A stretch of DNA of 64,000 nucleotides from Bifidobacterium sp. (GCF_022640935.1 NZ_JALCCV010000003.1:78186-142185); one strand, 5' to 3'. Numbered from the stretch's first letter, positions 18,039 through 26,829 are shown. The notes: generated by a model from the letters alone, not told the origin. Made by a program: numbers and translations.

Positions 18039-19285
18039 GTGGGAATTCTGCATTGGCGATGAGCCCTGCCGGTTCGGCTGCGCCATCCGCGAATCCGGTT
18101 TCGCCGAAACCTACTCCTGTGAAGGTGCAGCGTCGCCGGAGCAATCGAGCTTCCTCGTCGCTGCTGTTCGATGAGCCGGGGCCGCGCACCCGGCGCAAGA
18201 TCGCTGTCGCCAATGTCATCGGGGTGCTGGTGCTGCTCGGGCTGCTGGCACTCGTGCTGCTGCGGCTGAGCGCCCCGCCGCACGGCCAGAACCAACTCAG
18301 CGGCGCGCTGTGGAAACCGGCGCTTTCGCTTGAAGCATGGACGGATTTCTATCTTCCCGGTATCATCGGCACGATTGAGGCCGCTGTCGTCGCAGTGATC
18401 GGCGCCGTGGTCTTCGGAATTGTCTTCGGCATCGGCAGACTCGTGCCCCTATGGCCTGTGCGCGCGGTCTGCTCGGTGATCGTGGAATTCTGCCGGGCCG
18501 TGCCGGTGCTGCTCTTCATGATCTTCTTCTGGAGGCTTTTCTCGGCTATAGGGATTTCAGACGCTGCTTCCTTCTACGCGGTGGTGTTGGGGCTGATCCT
18601 GTATAACGGCTCGGTGATCGCCGAGCTGGTGCGCTCCGGAGTCGGCAATCTGCCCAGAGGCCAGCGCGAGGCTGCTATAGCGCTCGGCATGAGTCCGCTG
18701 CGCTCCCTGCTGTCCATCGAAGTGCCGCAGGCCGTCATTGCCATGCTGCCGGCCGCGGTCACCCAGCTTGTCGTGGTCCTGAAGGATACGGCGCTTGGTT
18801 CGATCATCGTATACACCGATCTGCTGCAGGAATCGCGCCGCTTGGGCTCGGCGTACTTCAACATCCTGCAGACGCTGCTGGTGGCCGCGGTCATCTATTT
18901 CATCGTCTGCTGGTTGCTGTCGCGGCTGGCCGAATGGCTGCCCGCGCGCATGCAACGCCGTACCACGGGTGCGAGTGAACTCGAACCGGTTGCGCCGATC
19001 GCCATCCTCGACGCCTCGAACCTCAGCCAGATCGCCGTGGCAAAGGAGAGTCAAGAGCTGCCTTACGGCGGCGCGCCGCTCCAGCACCATGTGCGTTACC
19101 GGGGCTCTAACGCCGCAATCCAGGACTGGCAGCGCATCTCCTACATCCAAGGCTATGATTTCACGCATCCCGAGACGCAGATCGATCCGCGTGCCTTGCA
19201 GATTCTTGACTTCCTCAAGCCCCGGCTTGCCGGCCGGCCTGAGGACAGGCGCAAACGCGGCGGGCGGCCCCGCGGCGAGGCATAA
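18035..19285 (+). CDS. gluD: Amino-acid ABC importer, permease 2 with long C-terminal tail
   Basis: 416 residues, against about 220-280 for the usual permease of this type. An N-terminal cytoplasmic segment (about 55 residues, proline/serine then basic) precedes the membrane domain (about 60-305), which has the EAA loop REAAIALGMSPLRSLLSIEVPQ. After the last helix (VIYFIVCWLLSRLAEWL) comes a tail of about 105 residues: acidic/neutral first (AIQDWQRISYIQGYDFTHPE), then strongly basic (DRRKRGGRPRGEA). The tail is hydrophilic and cytoplasmic by topology. It has no domain I recognise and may regulate the transporter. ATG 18035 overlaps the preceding stop. Confidence 0.85.
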   Translation: MSGNSALAMSPAGSAAPSANPVSPKPTPVKVQRRRSNRASSSLLFDEPGPRTRRKIAVANVIGVLVLLGLLALVLLRLSAPPHGQNQLSGALWKPALSLEAWTDFYLPGIIGTIEAAVVAVIGAVVFGIVFGIGRLVPLWPVRAVCSVIVEFCRAVPVLLFMIFFWRLFSAIGISDAASFYAVVLGLILYNGSVIAELVRSGVGNLPRGQREAAIALGMSPLRSLLSIEVPQAVIAMLPAAVTQLVVVLKDTALGSIIVYTDLLQESRRLGSAYFNILQTLLVAAVIYFIVCWLLSRLAEWLPARMQRRTTGASELEPVAPIAILDASNLSQIAVAKESQELPYGGAPLQHHVRYRGSNAAIQDWQRISYIQGYDFTHPETQIDPRALQILDFLKPRLAGRPEDRRKRGGRPRGEA

Positions 19286-19307
19286 CCGGCCGCTGCGCAG
19301 GCTGTGC

Positions 19308-19405
19308 CTCCCGGCAGGGAATGCATTGCATTAGCGATAGAGAATCGACGACGCGCGTGATGACTGCCGGGACCCGGATGTCTTCCGGCTCCCGGCAGGA
19401 AATGC
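19308..19405 (+). repeat. 17-base direct repeat upstream of the Ugp-like operon
   Basis: CTCCCGGCAGGGAATGC at 19308-19324 and the same sequence with one change at 19389-19405, 81 bases apart, in the 233-base gap between gluD and the importer operon. Confidence 0.5.
19364..19398 (+). terminator. Nested hairpin after the glu operon
   Basis: Outer 9-bp arms (CTGCCGGGA 19364-19372, TCCCGGCAG 19390-19398) with an inner CCGGA/TCCGG stem. It lies 79 bases after the gluD stop. There is no T run, so terminator function is an inference. Confidence 0.45.
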
Positions 19406-19518
19406 GTACATGATGTCACGGCAAACCCATTGTAAACAACAGGTAAAGTGCGGCGCGTGAATGCGACGGCGAATTATAGTGGTCATGTATCTTAGTGCGC
19501 AAAGTGTATTGGACATTC

Positions 19519-20682
19519 ATGACGATCACGATCAGCAATCTCAAGAAGACATACGATAACGGGCATCAGGCACTCAAAGACATCAGCATCGACATCGCAG
19601 ACGGCGATCTGGTGTGTCTGCTCGGCCCCAGCGGCTGCGGAAAATCCACAACGCTCAATCTCATCGCCGGGCTGCTCGACCCTACCGGGGGAGACATCAG
19701 CATTGACGGAGAGTCGGTCATCCACCGGCATCCCAAGGATCGCAACATCGGCATGGTGTTTCAGAACTACGCCTTGTATCCCCACATGACGGTGCTGGAG
19801 AACGTCACTTTCCCGTTGCGCGTCGGCGCCCACCGCAAAAGCAGGGCGGAGGCGGAGGCCATTGCCAAGCAGTACATGGCCGTGACGAATATCGAGGATC
19901 TGGCCGACAAGAAGCCGAATGACATCTCCGGCGGACAGCAGCAGCGCGTCGCGATCACCAGAGCCATGGTGCAGAAGCCCAAGATGCTGCTGCTCGACGA
20001 GCCATTGAGCAATCTCGACGCGCGCTTGCGGCTGCGCATCCGCGCCGAGATCCGCAGACTGGTCAAAGAGATGCATATCACGACGATTTTCGTCACGCAC
20101 GACCAGGAGGAGGCCCTCTCGATCAGCGACCGCATCGTGCTGATGAACGAAGGTGTCGTGCAGCAGTACGACGTGCCGCAGCAGCTCTACTTGGATCCGG
20201 CCAATCTGTTCGTCGCGACCTTCATGGGCAACCCGATCATCAATATCATTGACATGGCCTATAATCCTGACTCCAAGATGCTGACGAGCCCGGCATTCGA
20301 CATCCCGCTCGCAGCCCTTGATGCGAGCCGCTTCCGGAACCCGGCCGCCGGAGGCAGGCTCAACCGGGAGTCATACCAGGTGGGCATCCGTCCCGAGCAC
20401 TTCTTGGTAGACGCCTCCGAACCCGGCATCGATGCCGCGCAGGGCTCACTGGTAGGCGGAGGCGCCGCGCTTGGCGGGGCACGGCGCGCCGTGTTCGAAG
20501 CCCGAATCGAATCAGTCGAGATGATAGGCCGCTACAGCGTCCTGCATTTCGACGTTGACGGCGTGCACGCCAGGTCGATCGTGGACGCCCGTGCCGCGAT
20601 ACGCGCCGGACAGCTGGTGCCGTTCAACATCGACTACCCGAACATCTATCTCTTTCAGCACGACGGAACGAGGGTCTACTGA
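19519..20682 (+). CDS. Ugp/Msm-type ABC importer, ATP-binding subunit
   Basis: 387 residues. Walker A GPSGCGKST starts at residue 36, signature [12 protein letters not shown], Walker B MLLLDEPLSNLD, H-loop FVTHDQEEAL. A C-terminal regulatory OB domain (about 240-387) with GIRPEHF marks the MalK/UgpC/MsmK class that serves sugar and glycerol-phosphate importers. A 20-residue alanine/glycine-rich insertion interrupts that domain (about 305-325). ATG 19519 is chosen because MTITISNLKK is the normal beginning of the family; no strong ribosome binding site precedes it. The stop overlaps the next ATG by one base. Confidence 0.9.
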   Translation: MTITISNLKKTYDNGHQALKDISIDIADGDLVCLLGPSGCGKSTTLNLIAGLLDPTGGDISIDGESVIHRHPKDRNIGMVFQNYALYPHMTVLENVTFPLRVGAHRKSRAEAEAIAKQYMAVTNIEDLADKKPNDISGGQQQRVAITRAMVQKPKMLLLDEPLSNLDARLRLRIRAEIRRLVKEMHITTIFVTHDQEEALSISDRIVLMNEGVVQQYDVPQQLYLDPANLFVATFMGNPIINIIDMAYNPDSKMLTSPAFDIPLAALDASRFRNPAAGGRLNRESYQVGIRPEHFLVDASEPGIDAAQGSLVGGGAALGGARRAVFEARIESVEMIGRYSVLHFDVDGVHARSIVDARAAIRAGQLVPFNIDYPNIYLFQHDGTRVY

Positions 20683-21665
20683 TGACCGTCAGCCGCGCAG
20701 AGGCAACGGCCGAAGAGGCTACAGCGCCCAAGGCGATCGGCCGGAAACGGGCTGGACGCAAGGGAGGACGCACGGGCCGCGGCCGCTTTCGAGGCCATTA
20801 CAGCGCTGAAAGCCAGCCGCGGGCTTGGCTGTTCCTGCTTCCCGCATTGGTGTTCATCGGGGCTTTCAACATCCTGCCGCTCATCCGCATCTTCGTCATG
20901 GCATTCCAAGGCGGCAGTCTGCTGCACCCGAAGTTCTATGCTTTTCGCAATTTCGCCTTCGTGCTGCGTGACCCGGAATTTCATACCGCTATCATCAACA
21001 CGGCGCTCTATGCCTTCGTGGTGGTGCCTGTCGGTCTGATTCTTTCGATGCTCATTGCCATCATGATCCATAGCCGGATGAAAGCCAAGGGCTTCTTCGA
21101 AGCGCTGTTCTTCGTGCCTTATCTCACCAGCGTCATCGCCATCGGCATCGTCTTCCGCTACCTGTTCAACGGCGACTACGGCCTGATCAACTACCTGCTG
21201 GGCCTGGTGCATTTGGGGCCGTTCAACTTCCTGAACAACCCGAGCCTAAACATGCCGACCCTGATCATCTTCGGCATCTGGTCCTCGCTCGCTTTCAACA
21301 TCATCATCATGCTCTCCGGTCTGCGCGGCATCAACCCCGACTACTACAAGGTGGCCGATATGTTCGGCGCGAGCGCATGGGAGCAGTTCCGGCGCATCAC
21401 CATGCCGCAGATGATCCCGATCCTCACCTTCCTGTCCATCGTCGACTTCATCAGCTCGTTCAAGGTGTATACGGAGGTCTATGCCCTGTTCAACGGGCAG
21501 GCTGGCATCGCCGGGGCCGCGTCGACCGCGGTGTTCTACATCTACAACAAGTTCTACGTCGACAACAAGTACGGCCAGGGCATGGCGGGCGCCGTGCTGC
21601 TCTTCCTGCTGATACTCGTGTTCACGCTGCTGCAGAACCTCGCGCTGCGGAAGCTGTCGAAATGA
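20682..21665 (+). CDS. Ugp/Msm-type ABC importer, first permease
   Basis: 327 residues. After a basic cytoplasmic lead (KRAGRKGGRTGRGRFRGHY) there are six membrane helices, starting LFLLPALVFIGAFNILPLI, with the MalF/UgpA EAA loop KVADMFGASAWEQFRRITMPQM. It forms a heterodimeric channel with the second permease. The ATG overlaps the ATPase stop (TGATG type). Its own stop overlaps the start of a 36-codon ORF by four bases. Confidence 0.9.
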   Translation: MTVSRAEATAEEATAPKAIGRKRAGRKGGRTGRGRFRGHYSAESQPRAWLFLLPALVFIGAFNILPLIRIFVMAFQGGSLLHPKFYAFRNFAFVLRDPEFHTAIINTALYAFVVVPVGLILSMLIAIMIHSRMKAKGFFEALFFVPYLTSVIAIGIVFRYLFNGDYGLINYLLGLVHLGPFNFLNNPSLNMPTLIIFGIWSSLAFNIIIMLSGLRGINPDYYKVADMFGASAWEQFRRITMPQMIPILTFLSIVDFISSFKVYTEVYALFNGQAGIAGAASTAVFYIYNKFYVDNKYGQGMAGAVLLFLLILVFTLLQNLALRKLSK

Positions 21666-21772
21666 TCGGGCCGGCGCCCATCGATATGGCTCATGCGAAG
21701 GATGCCGATGTGATGGCGGCCACGGCGAGGATTATTGCAGCGAAGGCCGCAATGAGGAAGGGGAGGGTATGA
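21662..21772 (+). CDS. 36-residue small ORF coupled to both permease genes
   Basis: The ORF starts in ATGA shared with the stop of the first permease and ends in ATGA shared with the start of the second. It therefore fills the whole gap between two coupled genes with exact overlaps at both ends. The product is alanine-rich and amphipathic-looking, beginning MIGPAPIDMAHAKDADVMAA and ending AAMRKGRV, with an acidic first half and a basic end. No membrane helix is obvious. I recognise no family. It may be a real small subunit, or a coupling device that carries ribosomes to the second permease. Confidence 0.5.
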   Translation: MIGPAPIDMAHAKDADVMAATARIIAAKAAMRKGRV

Positions 21773-22587
21773 GGCATTTCAACACCGCAACGATCCATGT
21801 CTTCATCATCATCATGGCGTTGATCACCGTATTCCCATTCATTTATATGCTTTCGGGCAGCCTGATGAGCTATCAGGAGGCGACGAGCATCCCGCCGACC
21901 ATGCTGCCGCATACGCTGCGTTGGAGCAACTTCGCCGAAGCCATGCGCCAGGCGCCGTTCGCACGCTATTTCTTCAACACCATCCTGGTCTCGGCCGCGT
22001 CCACCGTGGGCACGATAGCCACCACGGTGCTGGCCTCGTTCGCTTTGGTGCGGCTGCGGTTCCGCGGCAAGAAGATCCTCGCCGACGCCATGGTGGCGCT
22101 GCTCATGGTGCCCTATGAGGTGGTGGTGTTCACCAACTACCGCACGATCGCGCAGCTGGAGCTCATCGACACCTATTGGGCGCTCATCCTGCCCTCGCTG
22201 GCCAGCGTATTTTACATCTTCTATCTGCAGCAGTATCTCACCGCGGTGCCGGACACGTATTACAACGCGGCCAAGGTCGACGGCTGCGGCGACTTGGAGT
22301 TCATCTGGAAAGTGATGGTCCCCATGTCGCGGCCGGCGCTGTTCACCATGGGGCTGCTGCTGTTCATCCAAGGGTGGAACTCCTTCCTGTGGCCCATTCT
22401 CGTGACCAATTCCACCGATATGCGCCTGATCGGCAATGGCCTGAGCGCCTTCGCCACCGAAAGCGGCACTGCCGTGCAATTGCAGATGGCCGCCAGCGCG
22501 ATCACCATCATACCGATTCTCGTGCTGTACATCATGTTCCACAAACAGATCATCGAAGGAGTGTCAAGAAATGGCATCAAAGGATAG
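21769..22587 (+). CDS. Ugp/Msm-type ABC importer, second permease
   Basis: 272 residues, six membrane helices beginning IHVFIIIMALITVFPFIYMLSGS. The MalG/UgpE EAA loop reads KVDGCGDLEFIWKVMVPMSRPALFT (residues about 165-190). It pairs with the first permease. A very strong purine run (GGGGAGGG) lies only two bases before ATG 21769. The 3' end overlaps the metallo-beta-lactamase gene by 17 bases, so that gene belongs to the same operon. Confidence 0.9.
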   Translation: MRHFNTATIHVFIIIMALITVFPFIYMLSGSLMSYQEATSIPPTMLPHTLRWSNFAEAMRQAPFARYFFNTILVSAASTVGTIATTVLASFALVRLRFRGKKILADAMVALLMVPYEVVVFTNYRTIAQLELIDTYWALILPSLASVFYIFYLQQYLTAVPDTYYNAAKVDGCGDLEFIWKVMVPMSRPALFTMGLLLFIQGWNSFLWPILVTNSTDMRLIGNGLSAFATESGTAVQLQMAASAITIIPILVLYIMFHKQIIEGVSRNGIKG

Positions 22588-23923
22588 CGAGACCTCGGTC
22601 TCGGCGTCGGGTCGTCCTCTGAGGACGCGGATCACCTTCTACCGGGGGATCCGCACCATCGGAGGCAATCTCATCGACGTGGAATACGGCGACAGCCATA
22701 TTCTCTTCGACTTTGGCACCGTGTACAAGCCCGCCGAACCGCAGCAGCCGAGCAATCTGCCCGATCTGGTGGACTTGGGCTACGTACCGTACATCGAGGG
22801 AATATTCGATCGCGATATTCCTGTTCCCGGTCATGACTGGCATCCCGATCCGCACGCTCACGCAGCGGTCTTTATCTCGCACGCGCATCTCGACCACAGC
22901 AAGATGATCAATTACATCGACCGCGACATCCCGCTGTATGCCTCCGTACAGACCAAGGCCGTGCTCGAGGCGATGAACACGACCGACGATTTCGACTACC
23001 CGCCTTACGCGATCGAACGCGGTGAAGGCGGCCCGCACACCAGACCCATCGAGGGCGTGGCATGGGGCCATAGCGTGCAGGTCGGCCAGATTAAAGTGAC
23101 GGTGCTGCAAGTCGACCACGACGCTTACGGCGCCAGCGGTTTCCGTATCGAAACCCCGGACAAGGCCATCGCCTACACCGGCGATATCCGTTTCCACGGA
23201 TTCCTCGCCGACAGGTCACGCGCGTTCCTATCTGCCAACGCCGGCGCCGACGCCCTCATCATGGAAGGCACATCGCTGTCGTTCCGAAAACCGGGTGGGT
23301 GCGGCAACGACGACAAACCAACCGAAACAAGCGTGTGCGAAGACATTGCACAGCTGGTAGCCAGCAATCCCGACCGCCAGATCACCTTCAACTACTATCT
23401 GACCAACATCGAACGCATCGGGCACCTCATCGATGCTATTGATCGCACGACGGTGCTGAGCGACTACGCCGCCTACGTGTTCAGCGCAGTGACCGGCCGG
23501 CCAGTGCATTACTACCGTTCGGAATGCGATTGCACATGCGGCGAGCTTGATCCGGAGTACGAAATTTCCTTGGCCGATCTGATCCACGACGACCACCAAT
23601 ACTTCTGGCAGCTTGACGATGCGGTGCGCGGCGCGCACCTGGACGATCTGGCGCGCGGCGGGCTGTACATCCACACCGGTGCGACGCCGCTGGGGCCGTA
23701 CGACCCCTCCTATGCGCCGTTCTTCCAAGCGTTCGCGGACCACGGCATCGAGACCGAGGCGATTTCATGCACCGGTCATGCATACGTGGACGCCGCCTTC
23801 AGCATCATCGACGCCATCAAGCCGCACGTGCTGTTTCCCGTGCATGGCGAACATCCCGAGCGCTACTTCAACCAGTACGGCTCAATGGTGCTTCCCGAGC
23901 CCGGGCTCGTCGTCGAGCTATAG
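22571..23923 (+). CDS. Beta-CASP-like metallo-beta-lactamase-fold hydrolase
   Basis: 450 residues. Metal-binding motif HAHLDH at 104-109, then H183 (QVDHDAYGASG), D205 (AYTGDIRFHG), E232 (LIMEGTSL), H403 (CTGHAYVD) and H425 (FPVHGEHPERY). This order matches the RNase J-like beta-CASP group, where E232, H403 and H425 would be motifs A, B and C. It is about 100 residues shorter than RNase J and lacks the C-terminal dimerisation domain. Between E232 and H403 lies the beta-CASP-like insertion (ITFNYYLTNIERIGHLID). AAGGAG is well placed for ATG 22571. It overlaps the permease gene and precedes the binding protein. The expected activity is phosphodiester hydrolysis; the substrate is unknown. Confidence 0.8.
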   Translation: MASKDSETSVSASGRPLRTRITFYRGIRTIGGNLIDVEYGDSHILFDFGTVYKPAEPQQPSNLPDLVDLGYVPYIEGIFDRDIPVPGHDWHPDPHAHAAVFISHAHLDHSKMINYIDRDIPLYASVQTKAVLEAMNTTDDFDYPPYAIERGEGGPHTRPIEGVAWGHSVQVGQIKVTVLQVDHDAYGASGFRIETPDKAIAYTGDIRFHGFLADRSRAFLSANAGADALIMEGTSLSFRKPGGCGNDDKPTETSVCEDIAQLVASNPDRQITFNYYLTNIERIGHLIDAIDRTTVLSDYAAYVFSAVTGRPVHYYRSECDCTCGELDPEYEISLADLIHDDHQYFWQLDDAVRGAHLDDLARGGLYIHTGATPLGPYDPSYAPFFQAFADHGIETEAISCTGHAYVDAAFSIIDAIKPHVLFPVHGEHPERYFNQYGSMVLPEPGLVVEL

Positions 23924-24007
23924 GCTCCGATCTGACAACACACCTGCCCGGCATCCCACCGGGCAACATCCCAACCATCCACCAACCACAGAGCAAAGAG
24001 AGATGTC

Positions 24008-25288
24008 ATGAAAAAAATGCATACCGTGCTGCTGCCTGCCGCGATAGCTTCGGCGCTTATACTCGCCGGATGCGGCGGCAGCGGTTCAGGCGATTCGGAT
24101 TCGGCCGCGCCGGTGACTGATATCACTAGCAATGTCGAGATAACTTTCTGGCATGGCATGACCGGCGAACAGGGCAAGACCTTGACGACGCTCACCGACG
24201 AATTCATGAAGGCGAACCCGAAGATCAAGGTGAATCTGCAGAACCAGTCCAGCTACGCCGATCTGCAGCAGAAGCTCACGTCGACGCTGCAGAGTCCGAA
24301 GAACCTGCCGACCATCACGCAGGCTTATCCGAGCTGGCTGACCCAGGCGTTCGGCGACGATCAGGTCGTCGATCTCAATCCCTACATCAATTCCAAGGAT
24401 TCCAAGCTCGCCTTCGACGGCTGGACGAGCGATGTGCTGCCCGGCCTGCGTGATGGCGTGACTTTCGACGGCAAGACCCTCGGCATGCCCTTCAACAAGT
24501 CGACCGAGGTCTTGTGGTACAACAAGACGATGCTCGATTCTCTTGGCATCAAGCCGCCGACCAGCTACGACGAGCTCGCAGCAGCTTCCAAGCAGATCCA
24601 GAAGGCCAAGGGCATCCCCGGCATCGGCTTCGATTCGCTGTCGAACTTCTACATCACCTACTTGAAGAACGAAGGCAAAACCTTTGACAAGAACCTTGAT
24701 GTAACCGGCCCGGAGTCTACCAAGGCCTTCGAATACTATGGCTCCGGAATCAACGATGGCAGCTTCCGCATCGCCGGCACCGACAAGTACATGTCCGGCC
24801 CGTTCGGCAGCCAGAAGGCGGCCATGTACATCGGCTCGAACGCAGGCGAGACCTTCGTCAAACAGGGCGCCGCAGGCAAGTTCGAATACAGCGCCGCGCC
24901 GTACCCGGCCAAGTACGCGCTCCAACAGGGCACCGATATCTACATGTTCACCTCGGCCAGCCCCGAGCAGCGCACAGCGGCCTACCTTTATGAGAAGTTC
25001 CTGACCACGAAAGACAGCCAGGTCACCTGGGCGCTAGGCACCGGCTACATGCCGATCCGCAAGTCCGCCATCGCCGACCCGAAGTACTCGGGTTCCGACA
25101 GCGCCATTGCCCCGATCCTGGCCGACGCGACCAAGAACGTATTCACCCCGCCAGTCACCGATGGCTATCAGCAGGCGATGGACGACACCGAAAAGGCCTT
25201 GGAATCCTTCCTTGCCAAGCCCAATAACGATGTCAAGAGCGCGCTGTCGAACTTCAAGACGACCTACGATTCCGATTGGAATCAGTGA
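24008..25288 (+). CDS. Ugp-like ABC importer, lipoprotein solute-binding subunit
   Basis: 426 residues. Signal peptide with lipobox LILAGC, lipidated at C22. The mature protein is an extracellular solute-binding family 1 fold. It opens with ITFWHGMTGEQGKTLTTL, close to the start of glycerol-3-phosphate/glycerophosphodiester binding proteins (UgpB), and continues GKTLGMPFNKSTEVLWYNK and KAAMYIGSNAG. It captures substrate outside the cell for the two permeases upstream. A small 7-bp hairpin (23945-23965) lies in its leader, and a terminator follows. The glycerol-phosphate assignment is from similarity recalled at the N-terminus; a sugar substrate remains possible. Confidence 0.85.
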   Translation: MKKMHTVLLPAAIASALILAGCGGSGSGDSDSAAPVTDITSNVEITFWHGMTGEQGKTLTTLTDEFMKANPKIKVNLQNQSSYADLQQKLTSTLQSPKNLPTITQAYPSWLTQAFGDDQVVDLNPYINSKDSKLAFDGWTSDVLPGLRDGVTFDGKTLGMPFNKSTEVLWYNKTMLDSLGIKPPTSYDELAAASKQIQKAKGIPGIGFDSLSNFYITYLKNEGKTFDKNLDVTGPESTKAFEYYGSGINDGSFRIAGTDKYMSGPFGSQKAAMYIGSNAGETFVKQGAAGKFEYSAAPYPAKYALQQGTDIYMFTSASPEQRTAAYLYEKFLTTKDSQVTWALGTGYMPIRKSAIADPKYSGSDSAIAPILADATKNVFTPPVTDGYQQAMDDTEKALESFLAKPNNDVKSALSNFKTTYDSDWNQ

Positions 25289-25375
25289 GCCGCCGACCGG
25301 TGAACCGATAGGGCTGTGAGACCGCGAAACAGTAATTTCGTGACCCGGTGACCCGGTGAATGGGCAGTGATGTGG

Positions 25376-25425
25376 ATCCCTGTGTTCTGACTTGAATAAT
25401 TGGCCGGAACACGGGGATTCTCTTT
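25376..25425 (+). terminator. Terminator of the Ugp-like operon
   Basis: Arms ATCCCTGTGTTC (25376-25387) and GAACACGGGGAT (25407-25418) pair over 12 bp with one G-U, followed by TCTCTTTTG. It lies 88 bases after the binding protein stop. Confidence 0.75.
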
Positions 25426-25555
25426 TGCCTGTTCATCGAACTGCTGTGGTGTCGAACTGACCAGTTGGTGGGCCCGATTCGGCTCACCGCTGTATTCATG
25501 CGGATTTCTTTTTTTTCGACGTCAGCGCAAGACCACGGGGGGTATGCTTACGAGT

Positions 25556-26443
25556 ATGAGTGAATCAATGAAGAGGCGCGGCATCCAGGCTTGGCTTACC
25601 GATATGGACGGGGTGCTCGTCCATGAGGACGAGGCGCTTCCCGGCGCCATCGAATTCATCGAGGCGCTGAAGGAAGCGGGCACGCCGTTCCTGGTGCTGA
25701 CCAATAACTCGATTTTCTCGCGACGCGATCTGAACTGGCGGCTGCACGCCAGCGGCATTGACATCCCTGAGGAGAACATCTGGACGAGCGCGCTTGCCAC
25801 GGCCGAATTCGTCAATCAGCAGATGCCGGGCGGCAAGGCGTATGTCGTCGGCGAGGCGGGACTCACCACGGCGCTGCATGATGTCGGCTACGTGCTCACC
25901 GACAAGAACCCGGATTATGTGATCATCGGCGAAACACGCAATTATTCCTTCGAACAGCTGACCAGGGCGCTCCAGCTCATCCAGGGAGGCGCCCGTTTCA
26001 TCTGCACGAATCCGGATTATACCGGTCCTTCGTCAAGCGGCGACCTGCTCGCGGCCGGCGCCGTGGCAGAGATGATCCACAAGGCATCGGGCTTCGAGCC
26101 GTATTTCATCGGCAAGCCGAACCCGATCTTCTTCAGGACGGCTTTGAACAAGCTCGCCGCCCACAGCAAGACCACCGCGATGATCGGTGACCGTTTGGAC
26201 ACGGACATTCGCGCAGGCCTTGAAGCCGGCGTCGAGACTTTCCTCGTGCTCACCGGCATCTCCAAGGCCGACTCGGTCGACAAATACCCCTATAAGCCCT
26301 CCCATGTCGTCAAAAGCATCAAGGATCTCATTCCCCTAGCGCAAGGGGAGAATCCCGATACGCTTGAGGCGCCCAATGGGATTTCGAAGCCGGTGCGATC
26401 GATTCAATCGGCGCCGCTCGCCGCTGCGGCAAAGCGCAAGTAG
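25556..26443 (+). CDS. HAD-IIA family phosphatase (NagD-like)
   Basis: 295 residues. Motif I DMDGVLV with nucleophile D16 and D18, motif II LVLTNNSIFSRRDL, motif III lysine in FIGKPNPIFF, motif IV AMIGDRLDTDIRAG. The large cap domain between motifs II and III places it in subfamily IIA (NagD, phosphoglycolate and glycerol-3-phosphate phosphatases). It dephosphorylates small organic phosphates in the cytoplasm. Three in-frame ATGs (25544, 25556, 25568) make the start uncertain. It lies downstream of the Ugp-like operon but behind a terminator, so it has its own transcript. A glycerol-phosphate substrate would suit the neighbourhood, but that is inference. Confidence 0.88.
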   Translation: MSESMKRRGIQAWLTDMDGVLVHEDEALPGAIEFIEALKEAGTPFLVLTNNSIFSRRDLNWRLHASGIDIPEENIWTSALATAEFVNQQMPGGKAYVVGEAGLTTALHDVGYVLTDKNPDYVIIGETRNYSFEQLTRALQLIQGGARFICTNPDYTGPSSSGDLLAAGAVAEMIHKASGFEPYFIGKPNPIFFRTALNKLAAHSKTTAMIGDRLDTDIRAGLEAGVETFLVLTGISKADSVDKYPYKPSHVVKSIKDLIPLAQGENPDTLEAPNGISKPVRSIQSAPLAAAAKRK

Positions 26444-26447
26444 CGTC

Positions 26448-26829
26448 GGACGTCCGATTCTCTATCGTCTGGCGGACGGCAAGGTGAGAGGCTAAGGGGA
26501 GTCCTCGATCGAGGCGTGCAGGCGCGAACTGCGCGAAAAGATGGGCTTACACGTTGATAGGGGCGTATTTTCATTTTCCAGCGAACACTCCTTTGAGTAA
26601 GCCGACCATCAGCAGGCGCATGAGGTCGCTTTCTACTACGATGTCGATGACGGCGACATCGACCTGTCCGCCATCCATTCGTTCAGATGGGTGCCGACCG
26701 ACGACTTCGAGCCCGTGCAGCTGATGCCGGCGTTCCTGCGCACGGCTCTGCACTCTCGAAGCAGTACGCGGAAGGCATTTCGTCAATGATGCGCGGCTGT
26801 GGACGAGGTTCTTTGCCCACGCGGTCTAA
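26448..26829 (+). pseudogene. Broken Nudix hydrolase gene
   Basis: In one frame the sequence reads LYRLADGKVRG, stop (TAA 26493), GESSIEACRRELREKMG, stop (TAA 26598), then AFYYDVDDGDIDLSAIHSF and RWVPTDDFEPVQL. Near 26770 the frame shifts and continues HFVNDARLWTRFFAHAV to TAA at 26827-26829. The Nudix box (G-x5-E-x7-REL-x-EKMG) is recognisable. The 5' third is missing and the remnant begins directly after the HAD stop. Two nonsense codons and one frameshift make it non-functional. Confidence 0.85.
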
